From Rhodospirillaceae bacterium (GTDB lineage: Bacteria > Pseudomonadota > Alphaproteobacteria > Rhodospirillales > Magnetospirillaceae), in contig JASLCK010000029.1 in assembly GCA_030151865.1 (NCBI GenBank), positions 1 to 31,584 on the forward strand: a stretch of DNA of 31,584 nt, given 5' to 3'. The notes beneath the pieces are model-generated. The model was not told the origin of the DNA. It worked only from the letters and a program-made list of their open reading frames with translations, and did no database searches. Positions 8,095-15,928 of the stretch are shown in pieces (positions within the stretch are counted from its first letter, which is position 1; each line of letters begins with the position of its first letter). The position numbers were made by a program, and so were the translations under genes.

Positions 8095-8634
8095 TCAGCC
8101 GTTGATGACGCTGAAAACGAACTGGTGATAGTTCTCGAAGCCCGAGGCCTTGATCATATCCAGCAGCATCTGAAAGCCCGCCTGCATGCCGACCTTACGG
8201 TCTGCGTGGCGTTGTTCTTCTTGGAGCAGTTTTTGGTAAATCGGCGCAATCACATCAAGCGCCGCCTTTTGGGGAGCGCGGCGGCTGGAATGATAGCCGA
8301 CAATGGCCCCGGTTTTCACGTCCCGGTTGGGGGTGACGTGGGCCAGGACCCAGTAATTATCGCCGCATTTGGCGCGGTTGTTGACGTAGGCAAAGATTTC
8401 GTCGCCCGCCGAGATGGTGTCCCACAGCAGCTTGAAGACGCAGCGCGGCATGGCCGGATGGCGGATGATGGAGTGGGGCTGGCCGAGAATTTCTTCCTCG
8501 GAATAGCCGCTGACATCGAGGAAAATATCATTGGCATAAGTGATCCGGCCTTGCGGGTCGGTCTTGCTGACAATGATCTCATCGCTGGGGAACGTCCGTT
8601 CCCGACCAGTCAGGGTTACGTCCTGGCGGCTCAT
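8095..8634 (-). CDS. Stand-alone Aer-type PAS protein (redox sensor)
   Basis: A 179-residue soluble protein with one PAS domain at ~19-118 closely resembling the N-terminal FAD-binding PAS of the aerotaxis receptor Aer: ITYANDIFLDVSGYSEEEI, GQPHSIIRHPAMP and GDNYWVLAHVTP. The Arg-His of RHP, implicated in FAD binding in Aer, is kept, while the Asp two residues later in Aer is Ala here. A helical tail follows and ends FENYHQFVFSVING; the second such protein in this window ends with a matching QFVFS tail. GGAGG lies 9 bases before the ATG at 8634. It is the first gene of a minus-strand set and presumably signals to the membrane receptor encoded next. FAD binding is inferred from family similarity. 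Confidence 0.9.
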   Translation of the reverse strand: MSRQDVTLTGRERTFPSDEIIVSKTDPQGRITYANDIFLDVSGYSEEEILGQPHSIIRHPAMPRCVFKLLWDTISAGDEIFAYVNNRAKCGDNYWVLAHVTPNRDVKTGAIVGYHSSRRAPQKAALDVIAPIYQKLLQEEQRHADRKVGMQAGFQMLLDMIKASGFENYHQFVFSVING

Positions 8635-8867
8635 CTTCCCTTACCTCCCTATCCCCTAAATCCCGTCCGAAGTGTAGGCCCGGAGACTATAAGCGTAAAG
8701 CCGTGAAAATGTTCAGGGTATAAATGACGTTGGTCAGGTGACGCGAAAAAAGTTCTTAAAGGCGGGGGCTCGACCGCTGGACAAAGAATGCTCGCGGCCT
8801 ACATCTCGGGCAAGCGTACTGTCGCTAGGGGGCGCTGTACACTGATCCAGTTGGAGAGGGAATTCCT

Positions 8868-9935
8868 ATGCCCACATTGTTTGACAGCCTGAAAGTCGGG
8901 GCCTGGACGCTGCCGAACCGCATCGTCATGGCACCGCTGACCCGGTGCCGCGCCTCGGAAGGCCGGGTGCCCAACGCCTTGATGGCCGATTATTATCGCC
9001 AGCGCGCCAGCGCCGGCCTGATCATCACCGAAGCAGTCGCTGTCACCCCCATGGGGGTCGGTTATCCCGACACCCCCGGCATCTGGTCGGACGAGCAGGT
9101 GGACGGCTGGAAGCTGATCACCAAGGCCGTCCATGACGCGGGCGGGCGCATCGTCATGCAGCTTTGGCATGTGGGGCGTATCTCTGATCCGTCCTATCTG
9201 AACGGCGAAACCCCGGTTTCCGCCAGCGCCATCGCGGCGGAAGGCCATGTCAGCCTGCTGCGCCCCAAGCGCCCCTTCGTCACCCCGCGCGCCCTGGACA
9301 CCGCCGAAATCCCCGGCATTGTCGAGGCGTACCGCAAGGGTGCGGAAAATGCCAAGAAGGCCGGGTTCGATGGCGTGGAAATCCACGGCGCCAACGGCTA
9401 TCTGCTGGACCAGTTTCTGCAGGACAGCACCAACAAGCGCACCGACATTTACGGCGGTTCCATTGAAAATCGCGCCCGTCTGATGTTGGAAGTCGTGGAT
9501 GCCGCCATTGCCGTCTGGGGTGCGGACCGGGTGGGGTTGCATCTGGCTCCGCGCGGCGATTCCCACACCATGGGCGACAGCGATCCGGCGGCGACTTTTG
9601 GCTATGTCGCCCGCGAAGTCGGCAAGCGCGGCATTGCCTTTATTTGCTCGCGCGAGTCTCTGGGCGACAACCGCCTTGGCCCGCTTCTGAAGAAGGAATT
9701 CGGCGGCGTCTATATCGCCAACGAAGGCTTTACCAAGGAAACCGCCCATCAGGTTCTGGCGGCGGGCGAAGCCGACGCGGTGGCGTTCGGTAAGACTTAT
9801 ATCTCCAATGCCGATCTGGTGGCCCGTCTGGCCAAAGACGCGCCCCTGAACCCGTTCAACGTGGAAACCTTCTACGGCGGCGGGGCCGAAGGGTATTTGG
9901 ATTATCCGACCCTGGATGCCCTGGTCGAGGCGTAA
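8868..9935 (+). CDS. Old Yellow Enzyme family ene-reductase (NemA-like)
   Basis: A 355-residue FMN-dependent oxidoreductase of the Old Yellow Enzyme family, a TIM barrel that reduces activated C=C bonds or nitro compounds with NAD(P)H. Seen in order: the FMN-binding MAPLTRCRA near residue 22, QLWHVGR near 100, the substrate-binding VEIHGANGYLLDQFL (His and Asn pair, then Tyr) near 170-185, YGGSIENRAR near 205, and the family's closing FYGGGAEGYLDYPTL. Length and motif order match E. coli NemA throughout. GGAGAGGG lies 7 bases before the ATG. It stands alone between divergent PAS and co-directional kinase genes and ends at a terminator. The physiological substrate is unknown; detoxification of electrophiles is the usual role. 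Confidence 0.93.
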   Translation: MPTLFDSLKVGAWTLPNRIVMAPLTRCRASEGRVPNALMADYYRQRASAGLIITEAVAVTPMGVGYPDTPGIWSDEQVDGWKLITKAVHDAGGRIVMQLWHVGRISDPSYLNGETPVSASAIAAEGHVSLLRPKRPFVTPRALDTAEIPGIVEAYRKGAENAKKAGFDGVEIHGANGYLLDQFLQDSTNKRTDIYGGSIENRARLMLEVVDAAIAVWGADRVGLHLAPRGDSHTMGDSDPAATFGYVAREVGKRGIAFICSRESLGDNRLGPLLKKEFGGVYIANEGFTKETAHQVLAAGEADAVAFGKTYISNADLVARLAKDAPLNPFNVETFYGGGAEGYLDYPTLDALVEA

Positions 9936-9964
9936 CAGCCTTTTCCATCGGTAGTCCGATCAAT

Positions 9965-10003
9965 AGCCCGGCGCATGGTTTCGGCTGTGCGTCGGGCTTT
10001 TTT
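9965..10003 (+). terminator. Rho-independent terminator after the ene-reductase
   Basis: An 11-bp stem with one G-U pair, AGCCCGGCGCA at 9965-9975 and TGCGTCGGGCT at 9988-9998, is followed by six T residues. Its presence argues that the next gene starts further downstream than the longest open frame (from 9975) would allow. Confidence 0.8.
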
Positions 10004-10028
10004 CTGTCGGACTGGATGTGGCGCGCCT

Positions 10029-10057
10029 TTGGCGTCACTATCCAAATCCCCTAAACT
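10029..10057 (+). promoter_or_regulatory. Possible sigma-70 promoter for the hybrid kinase
   Basis: TTGGCG at 10029-10034 and TAAACT at 10052-10057 are separated by exactly 17 bases, each matching four of six consensus positions. It lies between the preceding terminator and the chosen start at 10143. Weak by sequence alone. Confidence 0.3.
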
Positions 10058-10142
10058 AGCGTATAGGTTTCAAGGTCAGGGAGATGATCGGACCGCCCCG
10101 GCGGAGCCGATCCGGTTGAGGGGAAAGGGTGGCCGCAAACCC

Positions 10143-13100
10143 ATGATTTTGCCGCAGCGTTTCAAGATGGGGAAAGCATCCCGTGGGGTCGCCAGCGCCG
10201 CTTTGGGGCTGATGCTGGTGGCGTTTGCCGTCGTGCTGGTTCAAGACCTTCTCACCTCGCACGAGTTGGAATATGACGCGGTGCGCCGCGATTCCGACAA
10301 TCTGGCCCGGGTGATCGAACGCGAAGTTCTGACCGCCGTCGAAAAGATGGATGTGGTCTTAAGCGAGACGGCTTACGAATTTGGCCCGGTCGTCAATGAC
10401 GGCAAGTCCCGCCAACGCCTGGAAGCCAACCGCGATCTGCAACGCTGGATGGCCTTTATCCCGGAAGCGCAAAAGGAAAGCCTGCGTGTCGTCGATCCGT
10501 CGGGCCGGGTCGTCTATAACGCCGGACAGACCGCCGAACTGCCTGACGTGGTGGTGGCCGACCGTGCTTATTTTCTGACCCAGAAGAACAATCCCAACGC
10601 CGGTCTGGTGGTGTCCGAGCCGCTGCTGTCGCGCTTTACCGGCAAGTGGCTGATTACCCTAAGCCGTCGCATGCTGAAGGCCGATGGCCAGTTTGGCGGG
10701 TTGGTGCAGGCGGCGCTGCGTACCGAATATTTTCAGACCCTGTTCGAGGCGGTGGATGTGGGCCGTCAGGGCAATATCTCGCTGTTCGACACCGACCTGC
10801 GGCTGTTGTCGCGCCAGCCCGCCTTGCCCGAGCAGTTGGGCAAGACCATCAACAACACCCAGATTATCGAGGCATTGAAGCAAAAGCAGATCACCGGCAG
10901 TTATGAAACCGTCTCGCGCATTGACGGCGTTACGCGGCTGTTCTTCTTTCGCAAGATCGAAGGCTTGCCCTATGTGGTGGTGATCGGTCGTTCGCCCGAG
11001 GAGTTTCTCTATAACTGGCGGCAAAAAGCCTATCTGTATGGATTGGGCTATCTGGGGCTGGTGATTGCCGTTGGCGGTTTCCTGGTGGTGTTTCAGCGCC
11101 ATACCGAGGAAAGCCGTCGTCTGGTGTCCAAGGTGTTCGAAACCTCGCGCGAGGGGATTGTCGTCACCGATGATCAGGGGCGGATCATCACCGCTAACAA
11201 GGCCTTTACCGATATCACCGGCTATCCCGTCGCCGAAGCCATCGGTCAGACCAGTGATCTGTTGAAGTCGGGGCGTCACGATATCGAGTTTTATCAAGCC
11301 ATGTGGCGGGCCTTGCAGGAAAACGGCACGTGGCGCGGCGAGATTTGGAACCGCCGCAAGGATGGCTCGATCTATCCCGAACTGTTGTCCATCAATGCGG
11401 TGCGCGACGGCAACGGCCATGCCACCAATTATATCGGTGTCTTCAGCGACATTACCGAGCTTTACAACGCCCATCAGCAGGCCCAGGCCGCCAACCGCGC
11501 CAAGGGTGAGTTTCTGGCCACCATGAGCCACGAAATCCGTACCCCGATGAACGGCATCATCGGCATGACCGGGTTGCTGATGGATACCGCGCTGTCGCCT
11601 GATCAGCAGCATTTTGCCAACACCATCCGGGTGTCGGCGGAATCCCTGCTGTCGATCATCAACGATATCCTCGATTTTTCAAAAATCGAAGCCGGGCGGC
11701 TGGAATTCGAGGAATGCCCCTTCGATATCTCGACCCTGGTGGAAGGGGTGGCCGATATCCTGGCACCCAAGGCGGTGGGCAAGAAGCTGGAACTTTCGGT
11801 TCTGGTCGCCCCCGATCTGCGCGGCGAATTCAAGGGTGATCCTGGGCGCATCCGTCAGGTGTTGATGAACCTGGCCAGCAATGCGGTAAAGTTCACCGAA
11901 CAGGGGTCGGTGTCGATCCAGGCGACCCGGTTCGAGCTGAATGGGCGCGAACAGATGCGCGTCGATGTCATCGATACCGGCGTCGGCATTCCCGAGCAGG
12001 CCAAAGCCCGGCTGTTCACCATGTTTACCCAGGCCGACGCTTCGACCGCGCGCCGTTTTGGCGGCAGCGGGTTGGGGCTGGCGATTTCGCGGCGCATTGT
12101 CGAGATGATGGGCGGCGAAATCGGCTTTGAAAGCGTGTTGGGGCAGGGCAGCCGGTTCTGGTTTTCGCTGCCGCTGCATCGGATTGGCGATTCGGCCCCC
12201 GCCGCCGATCTGGCCGACGCCTTGAAGGGCTTGCGGGTTCTGGTGGTGGACGATACGCCTGCCAATCTGGACGTGTTCCGCGGCCAGTTGCAGGGCTGGG
12301 GGGCGGATGTGGCGGTGGCGCCTTTGGCGACCGATGGTCTTAATCTGTTGCGGACCGCCTCGGACGAGGCGCGGCCCTTTGATGTGGCCATCTTGGACCA
12401 TCACATGCCGGGTATGACCGGGATCGATCTGGCCAGCGTGGTGCGCGCCGATCCCAAGCTGGCGGGGCTGCGGTTGATTCTGGCCAGTTCGGCCCTAGAA
12501 ACCGGACCGCATAACCGTTTCGCCGCCATCGCCTGGGCGGCGGTGCTGACCAAGCCGGTGCGGCCCAGTGCCCTGCTGGATTGCTTGGCTCTGGCGGTTG
12601 GTCGCAAGGATGCCGTCGAAGCCCAGGTCGCACTTGACGCCCAAATTCCGACGGAGGGAGCCGGGGCGACCCGTTCCCTGCGGCTGTTGGTGGCCGAAGA
12701 CAACGCCATCAACCAACAGGTGGCAACCGGGCTGCTGTCGCGGCTGGGCCATCGCGCCGACGTCGCCAATGACGGTGGTGAAGCGGTGGTTCTGGTGGAA
12801 CGCGGCGAATATGATCTGGTGTTCATGGACGTGCAAATGCCTGGCATGGACGGGATCGAAGCCACCAAGACGATCCGCCGTCTGTCCGGGCCGAAGAGTG
12901 GGGTGCCCATCGTCGCCATGACCGCCAATGCCATGGCGGGGGACCGCGAAGCTTTCCTGGCGGCGGGTATGGATGACTATATTTCCAAGCCCATCAGCCG
13001 CCGCGCCCTGGCGGCATTGCTGGAACGTTGGAGTGATCGGCTGGCCCTGCACGGGGCTGGTCATGTCGGCAAGGCTCCGTCGGCTGTCGAAGCCCCGGCA

Positions 13101-13442
13101 CCCGCACCGTCTGTGGTTGCCGACCCCGGATTGATCGATACCGCCGCCCAGACCGAATTGGCCGAGGAATTGGGAGCCGAGCGGTTCAAAGGGTTGGTGG
13201 CGCGATTGTTCGAATCCTATCCCGCCCGGTTGGGGGAAATCGCCGCCGCCATCGGGGGGGAAGATTGGGGGGCTGTCGCCAAGATCGCCCATAACCTGAA
13301 AGGCTCGTCGGCCAATCTTGGCTTCGTCGCCCTGGCCCATGCGGCGCAGGCTTTGGAACAGGCGGGTAAGGCCGGGGTGGGAGATTTTCCGGCCTTGCTG
13401 GAAACCCTGCGCCAGACGTTGAAGGACAGTCAGGCCGCCTGA
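10143..13442 (+). CDS. Membrane hybrid histidine kinase (Cache-PAS-HisKA-HATPase-REC-REC-HPt)
   Basis: A 1099-residue multi-step phosphorelay kinase of BarA/ArcB-like layout. TM1 lies at ~18-36, a periplasmic double-Cache sensor at ~40-295 (VVDPSGRVVYNAG, DRAYFLTQ, KWLITLSRR) and TM2 at ~300-320. A cytoplasmic PAS domain follows at ~335-445, then HisKA with FLATMSHEIRTPMNG (phospho-His H463), HATPase with NAVKFTEQG, DTGVGIP and GGSGLGLAIS, a first receiver (VVDDTPANL, D752), a second receiver (VAEDNAINQQ, D896, with MTANAM and ISKP), and a C-terminal HPt domain with AHNLKGSSANLG (H1050). The open frame reaches back to 9975 but that part overlaps a terminator, so ATG 10143 is chosen; GAGGGGAAAGGG upstream is somewhat distant. 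The stop lies in a 10-base tandem repeat. No dedicated response regulator is adjacent, apart from the GGDEF-EAL receiver protein at 15929. Confidence 0.93.
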   Translation: MILPQRFKMGKASRGVASAALGLMLVAFAVVLVQDLLTSHELEYDAVRRDSDNLARVIEREVLTAVEKMDVVLSETAYEFGPVVNDGKSRQRLEANRDLQRWMAFIPEAQKESLRVVDPSGRVVYNAGQTAELPDVVVADRAYFLTQKNNPNAGLVVSEPLLSRFTGKWLITLSRRMLKADGQFGGLVQAALRTEYFQTLFEAVDVGRQGNISLFDTDLRLLSRQPALPEQLGKTINNTQIIEALKQKQITGSYETVSRIDGVTRLFFFRKIEGLPYVVVIGRSPEEFLYNWRQKAYLYGLGYLGLVIAVGGFLVVFQRHTEESRRLVSKVFETSREGIVVTDDQGRIITANKAFTDITGYPVAEAIGQTSDLLKSGRHDIEFYQAMWRALQENGTWRGEIWNRRKDGSIYPELLSINAVRDGNGHATNYIGVFSDITELYNAHQQAQAANRAKGEFLATMSHEIRTPMNGIIGMTGLLMDTALSPDQQHFANTIRVSAESLLSIINDILDFSKIEAGRLEFEECPFDISTLVEGVADILAPKAVGKKLELSVLVAPDLRGEFKGDPGRIRQVLMNLASNAVKFTEQGSVSIQATRFELNGREQMRVDVIDTGVGIPEQAKARLFTMFTQADASTARRFGGSGLGLAISRRIVEMMGGEIGFESVLGQGSRFWFSLPLHRIGDSAPAADLADALKGLRVLVVDDTPANLDVFRGQLQGWGADVAVAPLATDGLNLLRTASDEARPFDVAILDHHMPGMTGIDLASVVRADPKLAGLRLILASSALETGPHNRFAAIAWAAVLTKPVRPSALLDCLALAVGRKDAVEAQVALDAQIPTEGAGATRSLRLLVAEDNAINQQVATGLLSRLGHRADVANDGGEAVVLVERGEYDLVFMDVQMPGMDGIEATKTIRRLSGPKSGVPIVAMTANAMAGDREAFLAAGMDDYISKPISRRALAALLERWSDRLALHGAGHVGKAPSAVEAPAPAPSVVADPGLIDTAAQTELAEELGAERFKGLVARLFESYPARLGEIAAAIGGEDWGAVAKIAHNLKGSSANLGFVALAHAAQALEQAGKAGVGDFPALLETLRQTLKDSQAA

Positions 13443-13480
13443 CGCCGCCTGACTGGGCTAAGATTGGGCCTAGGCTGGAA

Positions 13481-15193
13481 TTAGAACCGAGCCACCGCTT
13501 TGACCTGGATGGTCCGGCTTTGCGCTGTGCCGACGGCTTTTTCACTCAACAGCCGGTCCAGGCAGCGCATAACCTGGACGGACGCGGCTTCCACCAGTTC
13601 CAACTGCGCGCTGGCTTCGGCGATCTGACCGGCATTGTGCAGTCTGACGCTCTCCAAGCCATGGCGGTGGACATTGCGGTGACATTCTTCCAGCTCGATA
13701 AAGGCCGGATGATCGCGGTACGCCAGGGACGCGGGGCCGTAATACCACTTCCCCAACCGGCAGTTTTCGTGGTTGCTCAATTCCTGGGGATTAAGCGATG
13801 TGTGCCCGATCATCATGTCCATCAGGCGCTTCCTCCAGGTGACATGATCGGACTTGGCGAGCAGAACCACCTTGTGTGGAATATCGCGGTCCCCCAGCGT
13901 GTTCAGCAAAGACGTCATTTCCTGCTCGATTCCGGCCAGCGCACTGGAACTGACGTCAATGGCTTTGGCGTTCTCTTCGGCCTGGGCGGCTACATGCTGC
14001 ACGCCTGCCGAAATCTGATTGGCCGCCGCCGCCTGTTGCGACAGAACCCGTGAAATATCGCTCATGCGGGCGCTGGTGTCGGAAACCATATGGCTGATTT
14101 CTTCCATGCGGCTGCTCATGGAATGCATGGCAGTGCGGCTGTTGGCAATGACCTCGGTGCCGCGATTCATGGTATCGACGATGCCGGTCATTTCCTGACG
14201 CAGATTGGCGACGCGCTGGCTGATGTCCTCGGTCGCGCGGGCGGTTTGATTGGACAGGTTCTTAACCTCGCCCGCCACCACGGCGAACCCCTTGCCGGCA
14301 TCGCCCGCGCGGGCTGCCTCGATGGTGGCGTTCAGGGCCAAAAGGTTGGTTTGCGCGGCGATGGTTTCGATGGATTGCACGATGTCGCCAATCGCTTCCG
14401 AAGCGCGGGCCAGCACGGCGACACGGGCGGCGGCATCGCCGACCACCTGTTCGATCTGGACAAAGTCGGTCACGGCGGTGGTGACCACCGAACGGGTGGC
14501 GTCGGTCAGTTCCTGCGCCTGGGCCGACAGTTGCGATGCCTGATTGCTGTTGGTGCTGATTTCGTTGATGCCTGCGACCATTTCCTCGGTCGATGCGGCC
14601 ATGCCCTGGGCCTCCAACACGGCATTGCGGATGCCGCTGACGATGCGGGCGTTGGCGATGGCCCCTTCGTTGACGGTCATGGTGACGGTCACGGCATCGC
14701 GCAGCATGCGCCCTTCAAAGATGTTCAACTGCTTCACGCTGCTGTCCATCTGCTGCAAGGTCTTGTTGACGCTGCGGGAATAGCGGGCAAAGTCGCCGTG
14801 AAACCCATTCAGCTGGATTTGCCGATAAAAGCGCTTTTCCAGCGCGGCCTGCATGGCGGCGTCGGTTTCCTTGGCAAAGGCTTCGATCTGATCCAGGGCG
14901 GCATTAATGTTGTGCAGCATCTGGCCGATGTTGCCCTGACCGCGGATATGCAGAATGCGCCCGCCCAAACGGCCATTCGCAACATCGCCCATGGCACGGA
15001 TAGCCTTGTTGATGCTGGTGTTGGCCCGACGCAGCCACAGGACCGAAGCCAGCGCCACGATGGTGCTGATCAGGGAAAACGCTGCTTGAGACCATCCTGC
15101 TTGGATCACTTCCCAGATCGTCAGGACGAGGGATGTCACCGTGAACAGCAGGTTGGCCAGGAAAGCCTTAGAGACTGAAGACAAACTGTTCAT
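13481..15193 (-). CDS. Aer-like chemoreceptor with C-terminal zinc-binding CZB domain
   Basis: A 570-residue chemoreceptor paralogous in layout to the one at 6765-8078: two adjacent membrane segments (~10-30 and ~36-55), a HAMP-like region, then the signalling domain with its tip at ~275-318 (IETIAAQTNLLALNATIEAA, EVKNLSNQTA). It has an extra C-terminal CZB (chemoreceptor zinc-binding) domain at ~425-510. Zinc ligands expected for CZB can be read: H430 in SDHVTWR, C478 in CRLGKWYYG, and H505/H509 in ECHRNVH. CZB domains bind zinc and in some receptors sense hypochlorous acid or zinc through the Cys. The gene overlaps the end of the upstream PAS gene by 26 bases, with AAGGA before the ATG, so the two are translationally linked and probably form a split receptor. 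Confidence 0.93.
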   Translation of the reverse strand: MNSLSSVSKAFLANLLFTVTSLVLTIWEVIQAGWSQAAFSLISTIVALASVLWLRRANTSINKAIRAMGDVANGRLGGRILHIRGQGNIGQMLHNINAALDQIEAFAKETDAAMQAALEKRFYRQIQLNGFHGDFARYSRSVNKTLQQMDSSVKQLNIFEGRMLRDAVTVTMTVNEGAIANARIVSGIRNAVLEAQGMAASTEEMVAGINEISTNSNQASQLSAQAQELTDATRSVVTTAVTDFVQIEQVVGDAAARVAVLARASEAIGDIVQSIETIAAQTNLLALNATIEAARAGDAGKGFAVVAGEVKNLSNQTARATEDISQRVANLRQEMTGIVDTMNRGTEVIANSRTAMHSMSSRMEEISHMVSDTSARMSDISRVLSQQAAAANQISAGVQHVAAQAEENAKAIDVSSSALAGIEQEMTSLLNTLGDRDIPHKVVLLAKSDHVTWRKRLMDMMIGHTSLNPQELSNHENCRLGKWYYGPASLAYRDHPAFIELEECHRNVHRHGLESVRLHNAGQIAEASAQLELVEAASVQVMRCLDRLLSEKAVGTAQSRTIQVKAVARF

Positions 15194-15686
15194 AGGTCAT
15201 TTCCTTGTCCGACAGGATCGATGCCAGCAGGGCGGAAGACGCGGCCATGCCTTCCTTGCGGTCGGGATATTTGGCTTCCTCGGCCAACAATTGCGCATAA
15301 AGCGGCTCTATGACCGCCAATGACTCGCGGCGGACCGAACGGCGGAACGAGTGATAGCCAAGCAATTTGCCGGTTTCGTCGAAATCAGGGGTGATATGGG
15401 AAAACACCCAATAATGGTCGCCGCCCTTGGTGCGGTTGACCACATAGGCAAAAAGCTCGTGCCCGCTGGAGATGGTGTCCCACAGCAGCTTGAAAATGCA
15501 GCGCGGCATTTTAGGGTGGCGAATCACGTTGTGCGGCTTTCCCAAAAGCTCGCTCTCGCGGTAGTCGGAAATCGTCATAAAGGTCTGATTGCAGTACGTC
15601 AGAAGCCCTTTGGTGTCGGTTTTGCTGACGATGATGTCTTCGTCTTTCAACCGCCGCTCGATATTCGTGATTGTTGCTTGCGCCAT
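15168..15686 (-). CDS. Stand-alone Aer-type PAS protein (second copy)
   Basis: A 172-residue soluble PAS protein, clearly a paralogue of the one at 8095-8634. The PAS core shows TYCNQTFMTISDYRESEL, GKPHNVIRHPKMP, FKLLWDTISSGHELFAYV and GDHYWVFSHITP, the same signature as the FAD-binding PAS of Aer, with the RHP motif retained. A helical tail ends YEQFVFSL, matching the QFVFS ending of the first copy. The ATG at 15686 is chosen because GGAAG lies 8 bases upstream and the N terminus then matches the length of the paralogue; an in-frame ATG at 15743 lacks a ribosome binding site. The stop lies inside the next gene (26-base overlap), the CZB chemoreceptor, its likely signalling partner. Confidence 0.9.
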   Translation of the reverse strand: MAQATITNIERRLKDEDIIVSKTDTKGLLTYCNQTFMTISDYRESELLGKPHNVIRHPKMPRCIFKLLWDTISSGHELFAYVVNRTKGGDHYWVFSHITPDFDETGKLLGYHSFRRSVRRESLAVIEPLYAQLLAEEAKYPDRKEGMAASSALLASILSDKEMTYEQFVFSL

Positions 15687-15897
15687 GATGTTTTCTTCCG
15701 CTGCCATATCCCAAGGGGCGCTGGGAGCTGTCTTGATCCGCACCTTATGATATGCAGCGGGAGGTGTTCTTCCTAAAAATCTAAAGATAAATTACCTCCT
15801 CCAATGGTCGGATTCGCGGTGTTCCTGTTTCTCCCCATTACGGTGGAGATGCCAAGAGAGGAGTTGTGTTACGACTTTAAAAATATTACCTTTGTAT

Positions 15898-15907
15898 AGG
15901 TATACCT
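15898..15907. promoter_or_regulatory. Perfect 10-bp palindrome before the GGDEF-EAL gene
   Basis: AGGTATACCT is self-complementary and lies 21 bases before the TTG start of the receiver-GGDEF-EAL gene, in an AT-rich stretch that should also contain its promoter. It could be an operator; nothing in the sequence identifies the binding protein. Confidence 0.25.
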
Positions 15908-15928
15908 CTATCCCAGGGTTTTGTCGGT

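Noticed and set aside
9975..10142. N-terminal extension of the hybrid kinase back to 9975
   Set aside because: It would begin inside the terminator of the preceding gene, lacks a ribosome binding site and encodes a basic, non-conserved segment.
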